64,000 nucleotides of DNA from Pseudomonas silesiensis (lineage in GTDB: Bacteria > Pseudomonadota > Gammaproteobacteria > Pseudomonadales > Pseudomonadaceae), in contig NZ_CP014870.1 in assembly GCF_001661075.1 (NCBI RefSeq), positions 2,996,501 through 3,060,500 of the forward strand, in the 5' to 3' direction. Positions 17,936 to 27,393 of this stretch are shown here, piece after piece. The notes under the pieces were generated by a model that was not told the origin of the DNA, did not search any database, and saw only the letters and a program-made list of their open reading frames with translations. A program made the position numbers and the translations under genes. Within the stretch, counting starts at the first letter, position 1. Every line of letters starts with the position of its first letter.

Positions 17936-18637
17936 CTAGACCACTGCGCCAAACAAGTGCCCCACCAAGGCCGTAATGCCCATGGCCAGAGCCCCCCAGA
18001 AGGTCACGCGCCAGGCGCCGGTCATGACGTTGGCCCCGCCAGCCTTGGCGGCAATGGCGCCCAATATCCCGAGAAACACCAATGACATGCCCGATATCCA
18101 GGGCACCACGCTGTGCTCCGGCGCGACAAACGTCACCGCCAGAGGCAGCGCGGCACCCACCACGAAACTGGCGGCGGAGGCGAGGGCAGCCTGCAAGGGT
18201 TTTGCGGTGAGGGTGGCGCTGATGCCCAACTCGTCCCGGGCGTGAGAGCCCAGTGCGTCATGGGCCATCAATTGATCGGCCACTTGATGCGCCAGTTCGG
18301 GTGATACGCCGCGATGCATGTATATGTTGGCGAGTTCGATGTGCTCGGCTTTCGGGTCGCTTGCCAGTTCTGCCCGTTCGCGGGACAGATCGGCCCGCTC
18401 GGTATCGGCCTGGGAATGCACGGAAATGTACTCACCAGCGGCCATGGACATGGCGCCGGCCATCAACCCCGCCATACCGGTGACCAGCAAAGTGGCGTGG
18501 CTGGCGTTGGCGGCTGCGACGCCGATCAGCAGGCTGGCGGTAGAGACAATCCCGTCATTGGCGCCCAGGACGGCGGCGCGCAGCCAGCCGATACGATCGC
18601 TTCGATGTGCCTCGGTGTGCCTGTGCATGAATTTCAT
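17936..18637 (-). CDS. VIT1/CCC1-family iron/manganese transporter
   Basis: This 233-aa membrane protein contains GWLRAAVLGANDGIVSTASLLIGVAAA, the conserved first helix of the VIT family. It also has GAMSMAAGEYISVHSQAD, a middle charged metal-binding helix region (DTERADLSRERAEL), and three C-terminal helices. Family members move Fe(II) or Mn(II) out of the cytosol. It lies 70 bp downstream of apbE on the same strand and may be cotranscribed with the flavin/iron-reduction-like module, although it could have its own promoter. Confidence 0.88.
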   Translation of the reverse strand: MKFMHRHTEAHRSDRIGWLRAAVLGANDGIVSTASLLIGVAAANASHATLLVTGMAGLMAGAMSMAAGEYISVHSQADTERADLSRERAELASDPKAEHIELANIYMHRGVSPELAHQVADQLMAHDALGSHARDELGISATLTAKPLQAALASAASFVVGAALPLAVTFVAPEHSVVPWISGMSLVFLGILGAIAAKAGGANVMTGAWRVTFWGALAMGITALVGHLFGAVV

Positions 18638-18707
18638 TGTTTAAGGGGACTCCCTGTCATTAGGCGGTTCACGTCGGACGGGTTCCGAGCGGGCCGGCAA
18701 TCGGCCG

Positions 18708-19679
18708 TCAGCGGGCTTCAATTTGCGCCTGCAACTGGCCGCCGACAATGGATATTTCTTTGAACTGTTGCCCTTCGCGCAGCACGAACAAAGCATCCAT
18801 CCCGCGTTCCTGAGCCAGGCGTGGGCCCTCGGTTTCCCCCAGGACCATCAGCGCCGTGGCCCAGGCATCGGCGAGCATGCACGAGGCCGCCACCACGGTG
18901 ACGGCGGCGAGCGGGTTGCACAGCGGCGCGCCGGTGGCCGGGTTCATGGTATGAGCATAGGAATGACCGGCCACATCGACCCAATGTCGATAGTCCCCGG
19001 AGGTCGCGATAGCGGCATCGCCAAGTTCCATCACGCCCATGACTTCACGCACGTCCCGGCTGGGCTTTTCCAGGGCCACGACCCAGCACTGGCCGTCAGG
19101 TTTGACGCCCCGGGCGCGCATTTCGCCATCGATGCCGACCAGGTAGCGGGTGATGCCCAAACCCTCCAGGCAACGGGCCAGTTCATCCACGCCAAAACCT
19201 TTGGCGATGCCACTCAAATCAAGGTTCAGCGGCACGCGCTTGCGCACCTGATTGCCTTGCGGCTCAACCACTAATGCGGCGCTGGCTAACAGCCGGGCGC
19301 GCGGCGCAATCGTGCCGATCGCCTGCTCTGTGACCGTTTGCTCCCCTGGGCCGAAGCCCCAGGCGTTCACCAGGTCACCGACAGCGATGTCGAAGGCGCC
19401 GCCGGATTGCTGACTGACGCGCAATGCAGCAGACAGCACCGTGGCCAGATCCTTGGGCACCGACACCCATTCCTGCTCGGGGGCGGCATTGAGGCGGTTG
19501 AGGTCCGAGTCGGGTTTCCAGGTGGACATTTGCTGGTCCACCCGGGCCACGGCGCGGGCCAGGCGCTGGCCAACTTCGTCGGTATCGATCCCGGCCCCGG
19601 CATAAAACAGGGCGGTGTAGCGGGTGCCCATGGTTTCGCCGTTCAGGCTATAACGCTGCAACTCAGTAGACATCTTCAC
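18708..19679 (-). CDS. apbE: FAD:protein FMN transferase (ApbE)
   Basis: This 323-aa protein has ApbE hallmarks: MGTRYTALF at the N-terminus, GGAFDIAVGDLVNAWGFG, LDLSGIAKGFGVD, and the Mg-binding/catalytic region HTMNPATGAP with TVVAASCMLADAWATALMVLG. It transfers FMN from FAD to a Ser/Thr in D-x-x-S/T-G-A-T/S motifs of exported proteins. The GTG at 19679 is chosen because AAGGA lies 7 nt upstream. An ATG two codons later is the alternative. No clear signal peptide is visible, so the compartment is uncertain. It overlaps the upstream reductase gene by 17 bp, and the DUF2271 gene two positions upstream encodes a matching acceptor motif. Confidence 0.93.
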   Translation of the reverse strand: MKMSTELQRYSLNGETMGTRYTALFYAGAGIDTDEVGQRLARAVARVDQQMSTWKPDSDLNRLNAAPEQEWVSVPKDLATVLSAALRVSQQSGGAFDIAVGDLVNAWGFGPGEQTVTEQAIGTIAPRARLLASAALVVEPQGNQVRKRVPLNLDLSGIAKGFGVDELARCLEGLGITRYLVGIDGEMRARGVKPDGQCWVVALEKPSRDVREVMGVMELGDAAIATSGDYRHWVDVAGHSYAHTMNPATGAPLCNPLAAVTVVAASCMLADAWATALMVLGETEGPRLAQERGMDALFVLREGQQFKEISIVGGQLQAQIEAR

Positions 19680-21843
19680 GGTAGCGTCCTTGTGCCTTGA
19701 GGGTCAGCACACTCAGGTTGAGAGGCGCCAACACTTCATCAAGGGCCTGCATCACGCCTTTGGCCATTTCGCGACTGCCACACACCAGCACTTGGGCACC
19801 TTTTTCAATCAGCCGGCGCAAGGCCAGGGCATCGCCGATCAGCCGGTCTTGCACGTAGCTGCGGTCCTGGACCTGAGAGAAGGCGGCGCGCAGAGCCGTG
19901 AGGCGACGGTCCGACAAGTATTGGTTGAGCTCCGGTTCATAGAGAAAGTCCGAGGCGGGGTTGCGCCCGCCCCAATACAAGTGCATCGGGTGTCGGGCCT
20001 TGTTGTTGCGGATAAAACCGGCCAGAGGACCGATGCCGGTACCGGCGCCGATCAGGATCACCGGGTGCGTGCCCGAAGCCGGACGAAATTGCGGATTGGG
20101 CTGGATAAAAGCTTCGATCTGCGCGCCGATGTTCAGGCCATGAAGGAATTCCGAACACACGCCACCGTTGTGTTTACGCACACAGATCTCCAGCACTCCG
20201 TCCTGGGAGCCGCTGGCCAGCGAGTAGAAACGCGGGACCGGGCTGCCGGGGGGCACAATCCCGACCAGGTCGCCGGCCAGAAAACCCGGCAGCTCGCCGC
20301 AGGCTTTGAAGCGCAGGATGTGGGTCGGCGCATTTACCTGTTCGCCATAGGCAATCCGCTCTGTCAGCTGCAATTGATGGGTACGCGGCTGCTGCGGGGT
20401 GTGAACCAGCGCCAGCTCCTGCCCCAACACGTCGCCCAACGCATGACCCCAGCGCGCAAACTCCTGAGAGGACTGGCGGTTGACGGTTTCCAACCCCAGC
20501 AATGGCGAGCCACCGGCCTGCAACATCGCGTCCTGCACCTGATGGGCGTACTGACAGAACTGCGCAAACTGGCGGTCGCCCAGACCTAGCACAGCAAAGG
20601 GCAGGCCGGGTTTGAGGCCGGTTTTGGCCAGCCGCGTCAGGAACTGCGAAGCCGAGGCCGGCGCATCGCCGTCACCGTGGGTCGCGGTGAGGATGAACAC
20701 CCGTTGGGCATTGCGGTAATCGCCTACCCATTCATTCATTGCCGCGCTATGCACTTGATGGCCACTCTGGTGCAAGGCGTCGTGCAAGGTTTTGGCAAAG
20801 CCCCAAGTGCTGTTGTTTTCACTGCCCACCAGAATCACGCTGTCGGCGGAGTGGGCAGGGCTGTTGTGGCGAATGTTCGGGCCAGCCTTGCGGCGACGCC
20901 ACCACAACAGGATGCCGGTCACGCTCATCAACGGCACGCAGAGGGCGCAGAGCCCCAGCGGCAGGCCCAGCCACCACAGGCCTTCGCCGGTGTGCAGCTG
21001 ATAGATCCATTCGTAGAGGTTTTGCATCGAGTCGTGGGCTTGATAGGACAACAAGGCGCCGCTGGCCTGATCCACGTAGCCGTCGCCCTGGGCCGTGCGC
21101 AGGGAAAACACATCGTGCGGGTTGCCGGGGCTCGGGAAGACCAGCTCGCGCAGGTCGTTCAGGTCGGTGGCCTGTAAGGCTTGCAGCTTCGCCACCGGCA
21201 AGGCCGGGCCGGCGCTGACGTGGGCGGGGAAGGCGGGCTCACTCTGACTGCCGTCGGCGATAAAGCCAAAAGTGGTGGCGGACATGTAGAGCCCGCTCAA
21301 TGCCGACAGCAGCAGCCCGAGCAAGGCCAGTCGCCCGACTTCAGCATGCCAGCGCTGGCTGAAGGTGCCCCGCAGTGGCCGCAGCAGGTTGCGCCAGCCG
21401 CCCAGGCGCCGGGCCAGCAATAGCGCACCGGACACCGACAGCATCAGCATGAACAGCGCGCCGACACCCGACACCCCATGGCCCGGCGTGCCAAGAAACA
21501 GCGAGCGGTGCAGGTCTTTCACCCACCGTGAGAACGTGGATGGCTCGTAAGGTCCGAGGCTTTTGCCGGTCAATGGGTCGACCTTTTCAGCCCCGGCCTG
21601 ACCGTTCTGGTTGTAGTAGACGATCACCGTGCCGGACGCTGTGCGCTGGATCTGCTCCACGCCCGGAAAGTGGCTGGCAACGCGCCCGGCCAGTTGGCCG
21701 ACGTTGAGTTGTCCGGCAGGAGTGGACGTGCTGTGCAGGCGTTCCAGGGCCGGGTCGACAGACAGGATCGCGCCGCTGATGGCCAACAACATGACCAGCA
21801 GGGCGGCGATCAGGCCAGGTAGGGAATGGAACTGACGAAGCAT
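19663..21843 (-). CDS. PepSY-TM / flavodoxin / ferredoxin-reductase fusion (transmembrane flavin reductase)
   Basis: This 726-aa inner-membrane protein begins with a PepSY-TM region (residues about 1-330, four hydrophobic segments, HRSLFLGTPGHGVSG and WIYQLHTGEGLWWLGLP with haem-ligand-type histidines). A flavodoxin domain follows (about 340-490, LVGSENNSTWGFA, TATHGDGDAP), then an FNR-type FAD/NAD(P) domain (about 500-726, RFYSLASG, GAGTGIGPLAGF, VCGSREMAKGV). It can carry electrons from cytosolic NAD(P)H across the membrane. Its neighbours ApbE and the DUF2271 protein suggest the acceptor is a flavinylated periplasmic protein. Resemblance to sulfite reductase flavoprotein is limited to the C-terminal half. 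Confidence 0.9.
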   Translation of the reverse strand: MLRQFHSLPGLIAALLVMLLAISGAILSVDPALERLHSTSTPAGQLNVGQLAGRVASHFPGVEQIQRTASGTVIVYYNQNGQAGAEKVDPLTGKSLGPYEPSTFSRWVKDLHRSLFLGTPGHGVSGVGALFMLMLSVSGALLLARRLGGWRNLLRPLRGTFSQRWHAEVGRLALLGLLLSALSGLYMSATTFGFIADGSQSEPAFPAHVSAGPALPVAKLQALQATDLNDLRELVFPSPGNPHDVFSLRTAQGDGYVDQASGALLSYQAHDSMQNLYEWIYQLHTGEGLWWLGLPLGLCALCVPLMSVTGILLWWRRRKAGPNIRHNSPAHSADSVILVGSENNSTWGFAKTLHDALHQSGHQVHSAAMNEWVGDYRNAQRVFILTATHGDGDAPASASQFLTRLAKTGLKPGLPFAVLGLGDRQFAQFCQYAHQVQDAMLQAGGSPLLGLETVNRQSSQEFARWGHALGDVLGQELALVHTPQQPRTHQLQLTERIAYGEQVNAPTHILRFKACGELPGFLAGDLVGIVPPGSPVPRFYSLASGSQDGVLEICVRKHNGGVCSEFLHGLNIGAQIEAFIQPNPQFRPASGTHPVILIGAGTGIGPLAGFIRNNKARHPMHLYWGGRNPASDFLYEPELNQYLSDRRLTALRAAFSQVQDRSYVQDRLIGDALALRRLIEKGAQVLVCGSREMAKGVMQALDEVLAPLNLSVLTLKAQGRYREDVY

Positions 21844-21868
21844 GTTCAGCCTCCAGAAATGGCGGGTG

Positions 21869-22339
21869 CTACAGATCGTAAGTGAAGGACTCGACGTAGG
21901 TACTGCCGGTCGCCGGCTTGCCGGCGCCCTTGGATGTCAACGGCACGCTGACATCGGCGCGAGCGTCGCGTTTGTCCTCGACGGCGCTGTCGATGCGGAT
22001 CTGATACCCGGCATCAATCAGGGTGTCTGCCAGTTCGACGCTGACTTTAAGCGTGCGCCCACTGCCGACACTGGCGCCGCTGACCCCGTCAAACTCGCTC
22101 GGGTTCATCCCGCTGCCACGGGCCCAGTCGCCCAGGTGCTTGTAGTACTTGGCTTTCTTGCCGGCCACCCAAAGGGTTTTCTGGTATTGGCCATTGGCGT
22201 CGGTCACGTAGATCGCCAGATAGGCATCATTGCCGTTGTAGTCCTTGAGCTGTGTGGTCAAGGTCACTTCACGGGCCTGGGCCAGACCCGGCAGGGCAAT
22301 GGCGCCGGCAAGGCAGGTGGCTGCGATGATCTTTTTCAT
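21869..22339 (-). CDS. Periplasmic DUF2271 protein with an ApbE flavinylation motif
   Basis: This 156-aa protein has a signal peptide (MKKIIAATCLAGAIALPGLAQA, cut at 22) followed by a DUF2271 domain (WVAGKKAKYYKHLGDW and related stretches). The segment D84-G-V-S-G-A-S90 fits the D-x-x-S/T-G-A-T/S motif modified by ApbE, making S90 the predicted FMN site. It lies 25 bp upstream of the PepSY-TM reductase. AAGGA sits 7 nt before the ATG. A much longer in-frame extension upstream lacks a signal peptide and overlaps the next gene, so I reject it. Flavinylation is predicted and not shown. Confidence 0.85.
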   Translation of the reverse strand: MKKIIAATCLAGAIALPGLAQAREVTLTTQLKDYNGNDAYLAIYVTDANGQYQKTLWVAGKKAKYYKHLGDWARGSGMNPSEFDGVSGASVGSGRTLKVSVELADTLIDAGYQIRIDSAVEDKRDARADVSVPLTSKGAGKPATGSTYVESFTYDL

Positions 22340-22431
22340 GAGGGTGTCCTTTTGATCGTTAGGTCGAGAGCCTGGACCTGCTTGCTGACAGCAACCTGAA
22401 GCGCAGGGAAAACTCATCGACAGGTGAGGCG

Positions 22432-22755
22432 TCATTCGGTGAGCGGGCTGCCGAGGTAATCCCTGGCATCGCCGTCGTCGCGAAAATGGATCTCGAGTGT
22501 GCGCAAACGCAGCGAGGCCGGTGAGTAGCTGGCTTCGATGGCGTTGCCTTTTCGATCCAACCCCTTGAGCTCGTAACAACCGTCGTCGACCTTGATGCGT
22601 TGCACGCTCCAGCCGTATTGCCGCTCGACCTGCTGACGCAAGGTTTCGCGCGGTTGCCAGTCGCTCACCGGGTCGCTGCAATCGTCATCGGCCAGGGCGT
22701 AAGCACTGAGCAGCAGGCTCAACAGCGTGGCACTGGCAATAAAACCTGATTTCAT
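22432..22755 (-). CDS. Small periplasmic PepSY-domain protein
   Basis: This 107-aa protein has a signal peptide (cut after YALA, residue 22) and a PepSY domain: LRQQVERQYGWSVQRIKVDDGCYELKGLD, then GNAIEASYSPASLRLRTLEI. AGGAG precedes the ATG by 7 nt. It is the first gene of the minus-strand flavin module and is divergent from the response regulator. PepSY domains often act as periplasmic inhibitors or sensor partners, so a role in signal input to the adjacent histidine kinase is possible. Confidence 0.85.
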   Translation of the reverse strand: MKSGFIASATLLSLLLSAYALADDDCSDPVSDWQPRETLRQQVERQYGWSVQRIKVDDGCYELKGLDRKGNAIEASYSPASLRLRTLEIHFRDDGDARDYLGSPLTE

Positions 22756-22794
22756 GATCTGTCTCCTGCCGAGGTCGGCGTCTGTGGCATACCC

Positions 22795-22858
22795 TAAGGT
22801 GCATTCCTGACAACCAGCTGAATCTTCAGATTCACGTCAGGTAAGGCGATTAAGGTGC
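22795..22858. promoter_or_regulatory. Divergent promoter region with a 16-bp palindrome and TAAGG repeats
   Basis: TGAATCTTCAGATTCA (22819-22834) is a perfect palindrome, flanked by CCTGAC (22806-22811) and GTCAGG (22836-22841), which are also inverted. TAAGGTGC occurs at 22795-22802 and 22851-22858, and TAAGG recurs at 22842 and 22851. Such direct TAAGG/CCTTA repeats resemble binding sites of PmrA/QseB-type regulators, so this is the likely autoregulatory site of the adjacent response regulator. Confidence 0.55.
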
Positions 22859-22887
22859 TGCACGACAACCATCACAGGGGGTGCCAG

Positions 22888-23547
22888 ATGCGGGTTTTAT
22901 TGGTCGAGGACGCAGCAGGGTTGGGGGAGGCGGTGCGCGAACAGATCGCTGATGATGGCCACGCCGTCGATTGGGTGCAGCGCCTGGATCATGCGCGCAA
23001 TAGCGTGCGCACTACGCCTTACGACCTGATCCTGCTGGACCTGATGCTCCCGGATGGTCGCGGGCTGGATTTTTTGCGTCAACAACGCTCGGCAGGAGAC
23101 GTGACCCCGGTGATTATCCTGACTGCGCAAGACCAGATTTCCGATCGTATTGCTGGCCTCAATGCTGGCGCCGACGACTACCTGGTCAAACCGTTCGACT
23201 TGTTTGAACTCTCGGCCCGTGTGGCGGCGGTGGCCCGGCGTTACAGCGGCAATCCCAATCCGCAGATCAAGCTCGGTGATTTGCAGGTCGACATGAGCGC
23301 CCGCACAGTGCAGCGGGCCGGCGCAACGGTGGACCTCACGGCGCGAGAATGGGCGCTGTTCGAGGCCTTTGTGCAGCGCCCCAGCGCGCTGCTGTCCAAG
23401 TCGCAACTGGAAGAGCGGCTGTATGCTTTCGGCGCCGAAATCGAGAGCAATACCATCGAGGTCTATATCAGCCGTTTGCGTAAAAAACTCGGGCGCGACC
23501 TGATTGAAACCGTGCGGGGCATGGGCTACCGGTTGATGTCCGCATGA
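22888..23547 (+). CDS. OmpR/PmrA-type response regulator
   Basis: This 219-aa protein has a receiver domain (MRVLLVEDAAGLGE; phospho-acceptor D51 in LILLDLMLPDG; conserved K in LVKPFDLFEL) and a winged-helix DNA-binding domain (about 125-219, LTAREWALFEAFVQRPSALLSKSQLEERLY, ending in GRDLIETVRGMGYRL). The start at 22888 has GGGGG upstream. Its stop overlaps the kinase start (ATGA). It is divergent from the PepSY/DUF2271/reductase/apbE operon, which it probably controls. Confidence 0.93.
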   Translation: MRVLLVEDAAGLGEAVREQIADDGHAVDWVQRLDHARNSVRTTPYDLILLDLMLPDGRGLDFLRQQRSAGDVTPVIILTAQDQISDRIAGLNAGADDYLVKPFDLFELSARVAAVARRYSGNPNPQIKLGDLQVDMSARTVQRAGATVDLTAREWALFEAFVQRPSALLSKSQLEERLYAFGAEIESNTIEVYISRLRKKLGRDLIETVRGMGYRLMSA

Positions 23548-24887
23548 AGCCGTCGTCAAGCCTGCAAAAACGTCTCGGCCTGGGATTGACGCTGGGCACC
23601 ACCTTACTGTGGCTGGCGGCGACCGTCGGTGCCTGGCTGGTGGTGCAACATGAATTGAACGAGGCGTTCGACAGCGCGCTGGAAGAAACCGCGCAGCGCA
23701 TCCTGCCCCTGGCCGTGCTGGAAATCAGCAACCGGGAAAATCCCCGTGAGGCGCAACATGTTGCCACCCTGAAAATGCACAAGGAATACCTGACGTACCT
23801 GGTGCGCGATGCCCAGGGCCAAATCCTGATGCAGTCCCACGACGCCAACCCGAAGATCTTCAACCAACATCCGGCCGAAGGCTTTTCAACCACAAAAAAA
23901 TACCGTCTGTACGGCGCCAGTGCGCTACGTGAAACAGTGTTTATCGAGATTGCCGAACCTCTGGAACACCGCCGTGAAGCGGCACGTGAAGCGTTGCTTG
24001 CCTTGTTGTTGCCATTATTGGCGCTGATTCCCATCAGCCTGTTGGGCACGTGGTTGTTTGTGCGCATCAGCTTGCGCAGTGTATTGGCCTATCGTCGTGC
24101 CGTGGAGGCTCGAGGGGTAGGTGATCTGTCGCCGATCAGCGGGGCGCGATTGCCGGCGGAAATCGCACCACTGGCGGAGGCGGTCAATCATCTGCTGGAG
24201 CGCTTGCGCAAGGCCTTGGAGAGCGAACGCAGCTTTACTGCCAACAGCGCCCATGAACTGCGTACGCCACTGGCGGCGACCCTGGCGCAAATCCAGCGAC
24301 TGCACCATGAGGCGCCCGAGGGCCCGTTGCGAGTACGTGCGGCGAAAATCGAAAACGCGTTGCGCGACCTGGCGCGACTCTCGGAAAAACTCATGCAACT
24401 GGCCAAGGCCGAAGGCGGTGGCCTGTTGTCCGAAACGCCTCAGGACCTGATTCCGTTGCTGGCCCATGGGGTCGACGAATGGAACCAACGCAGCGGCCAG
24501 CGCATTGCGCTGCAGTTGCCCAACCAGGCTTGCGTTTACTCGACCATCGACCCGGACGCTTTCGGCATTTTGCTGCGCAACCTGATTGAGAATGCGCTGA
24601 AGTATGGTGCAGCGGATCAACCGGTCGAAGTCAGTCTCACCGAACAGGCCCGACTACGGGTGATCAATGGCGGCCCAGCGGTGCCGGCGCCGGTTTTGCA
24701 GCACCTGACCGAGCGCTTTGTGCGAGGTCACAGTGAGATCAGCGGTTCAGGCTTGGGCTTGGCGATTACCAAAACCATTGTGCAGGGAGTCAATGCGAGA
24801 ATGAATTTGGTCTCGCCAGCAACAGGTCGTCGCGACGGTTTCGAGGTATGCGTCTGGTTACCGCTCGCATCAACTATTGAAGTCTGA
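23544..24887 (+). CDS. Sensor histidine kinase, partner of the upstream regulator
   Basis: This 447-aa inner-membrane kinase has TM1 at about residues 13-34, a periplasmic region of about 115 residues, and TM2 at about 150-175. A HAMP-like linker follows, then HisKA with H237 in SAHELRTPLAATLAQIQR and HATPase_c (N-box LIENALKYG, G-box GSGLGLAITKTIV). It belongs to the QseC/PmrB class. The periplasmic part lacks an obvious ExxE iron motif of BqsS type, so the signal is unknown. Its gene position points to redox, metal or the periplasmic PepSY protein. Confidence 0.92.
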   Translation: MKPSSSLQKRLGLGLTLGTTLLWLAATVGAWLVVQHELNEAFDSALEETAQRILPLAVLEISNRENPREAQHVATLKMHKEYLTYLVRDAQGQILMQSHDANPKIFNQHPAEGFSTTKKYRLYGASALRETVFIEIAEPLEHRREAAREALLALLLPLLALIPISLLGTWLFVRISLRSVLAYRRAVEARGVGDLSPISGARLPAEIAPLAEAVNHLLERLRKALESERSFTANSAHELRTPLAATLAQIQRLHHEAPEGPLRVRAAKIENALRDLARLSEKLMQLAKAEGGGLLSETPQDLIPLLAHGVDEWNQRSGQRIALQLPNQACVYSTIDPDAFGILLRNLIENALKYGAADQPVEVSLTEQARLRVINGGPAVPAPVLQHLTERFVRGHSEISGSGLGLAITKTIVQGVNARMNLVSPATGRRDGFEVCVWLPLASTIEV

Positions 24888-24919
24888 GGTCACCTTGGCA
24901 GCCGCTCGCGTGCTCGACG

Positions 24920-25093
24920 CAACCCGCTCTCCACGTTCAACCCTTCACGCACGGACGCCGGAACCTTGGGATTGCTCACAACGGCCTTGCCCAGCGCAGC
25001 GTCGGTGGGAGCCAGAAGAGTCGCCAGTATTGCCAATTCCAACGGCGGTACCTGTGGGAACAGCCAGATGCCGACCAGCCAACCACTAAGCAT
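24920..25093 (-). pseudogene. Fragment of a cation/proton antiporter
   Basis: The minus strand encodes [21 protein letters not shown], then [15 protein letters not shown] and [11 protein letters not shown], a core stretch of sodium/proton antiporters that normally continues into NDG. Homology stops abruptly at about 24920, and the frame runs into unrelated residues and a stop at 24890. There is no N-terminal half upstream. This is a dead remnant abutting the histidine kinase gene. Confidence 0.75.
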
Positions 25094-25404
25094 GGCAGCC
25101 CTATCATCAATAAGCGCAGCGGCAATCCTTCGTGCGCTCTTAGGACTTTAAGGTTGGCGTTGGCTGCATCTAATAAAGCTCAGGAATTCAGTGGACTTTG
25201 ACGGAAGGCAATGGACTGTTTTTTCTGGTAATTTATTGTTTTTAAACGATTTAATGGAAGTCTGTGGAATTCACTTGAAGACTATCCGGATCCCCAAAAA
25301 ACATTTTGACTGGGCTCTAGGGCGGTGGTTTCAGGCTGTAAAAAATTAGTGATGCCCCCATTTTTGCCCCCAATGAAACGGAAGGCCTGCGCGGCCCCGG
25401 GAAG
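25094..25404. other. Intergenic, 311 bp, resembles an integrative-element border
   Basis: No gene is supported. The stretch 25190-25300 is AT-rich with short GGA/TGGA-rich phrases, followed by two TGCCCCCA motifs (25353-25360 and 25365-25372) just before a truncated permease. This style resembles the DNA beside tRNA/tmRNA-type integrases, but no integrase or tRNA remains. The 11-bp sequence TGCCCCCAATG recurs at 34734-34744. Confidence 0.4.
25365..25375 (+). repeat. TGCCCCCAATG, left copy of a possible direct repeat
   Basis: The identical 11-mer is at 34734-34744 in the same orientation. The two copies bracket the pseudogene-rich interval. A short repeat of this length could arise by chance. 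Confidence 0.35.
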
Positions 25405-25627
25405 AAGCTCGGCCCAGGGCCTGATTACCCTGGCCACCTACGGCGTTGGCATGCTGATCGGTTTCTGGGTCGCGGGCCATGTCTCTGATTACTACGCCAC
25501 CCCTGCGGGTCACCAGTGGCAGAGCATCTGGTTGTTCCCGGCGTTCTTTTCCCTGGGTGTGGTGCTGGTGTTCATGTTTGCCTTTCGCGATGCGCGGCGG
25601 TCTGAGTTGGCGCCTGCCAAGGCTTGA
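25405..25627 (+). pseudogene. C-terminal fragment of an MFS nucleoside permease
   Basis: The frame AQGLITLATYGVGMLIGFWV, then VAGHVSDYYA and WLFPAFFSLGVVLVFMFAFRD, matches the last two or three helices of NupG/XapB-type nucleoside:proton symporters. The first ten or so helices are absent. Upstream codons (MVSGCKKLVMPPF) are unrelated. The break coincides with the TGCCCCCA motifs, as if an insertion or deletion truncated the gene. Confidence 0.7.
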
Positions 25628-25737
25628 GCGGTTATGACTTGATAACAACCCACCATGAAATGGCGATGCGCGGGGCGGGCGAAAACTGAATGGCGAACCG
25701 AATGCCTTTCAGAGCCCCGCGTTGGACAGTGCGATAT

Positions 25738-25916
25738 CAGTCGTGAGCGAGTGACACCGAGAGATCACGCCACGCCGCCAGTTCCTCATGACGCTTCTGA
25801 AGTTCGTCTTTAAAAGTCACGTGTAAGCCCAAGGGGGCAACCTCAAGTGCCAGGCATTCAGTGATGCCCTCGACCCCATATCTGGTCGCACAATAGGCCG
25901 AGGCAACTCACCCTCT
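25738..25916 (-). pseudogene. Fragment of a short-chain dehydrogenase/reductase (SDR)
   Basis: A minus-strand frame reads YCATRYGVEGITECLALEV, APLGLHVT, then FKDELQKRHEELAAWRDLSV and a stop at 25738. The first part is the SDR active-site helix (Y-x-x-x-R/K). The second part is the usual C-terminal tail, so the segment between them has been lost. No start codon or Rossmann N-terminus was found. The remaining DNA from 25628 to 26106 holds no intact gene. Confidence 0.65.
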
Positions 25917-26097
25917 GTAAACGACCGCGTGGTCCGCTGACTGTCTGAAATGCTCAGAAGAATCCTTGGAATAGGCAGTGATGCCGACAAAACGGGCAAA
26001 TGATCCCGGCAGGTGCGCCGCATACTGAAACCAGGATTCACCCGGGGTATCGACGGGTTTAACCAACGTCTATCCCATGGCAGCAATTTACAGATAG

Positions 26098-27276
<1,179 letters not shown>

Positions 27277-27393
27277 CCGTCAGAATGTGAAAGCCGCTGA
27301 AGGCGTCCAGTAGCGATTTTCCTCCACCCGGCGCGTTTTGGCGCGGGGTAGAGAAGGGCGTCATTGATCAACCCATTTGTATCAGGTACTCAA

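Noticed and set aside
22340..22681. Upstream extension of the DUF2271 gene to 270 aa
   Set aside because: It overlaps the PepSY gene in another frame and would remove the clear signal peptide that starts at 22339.
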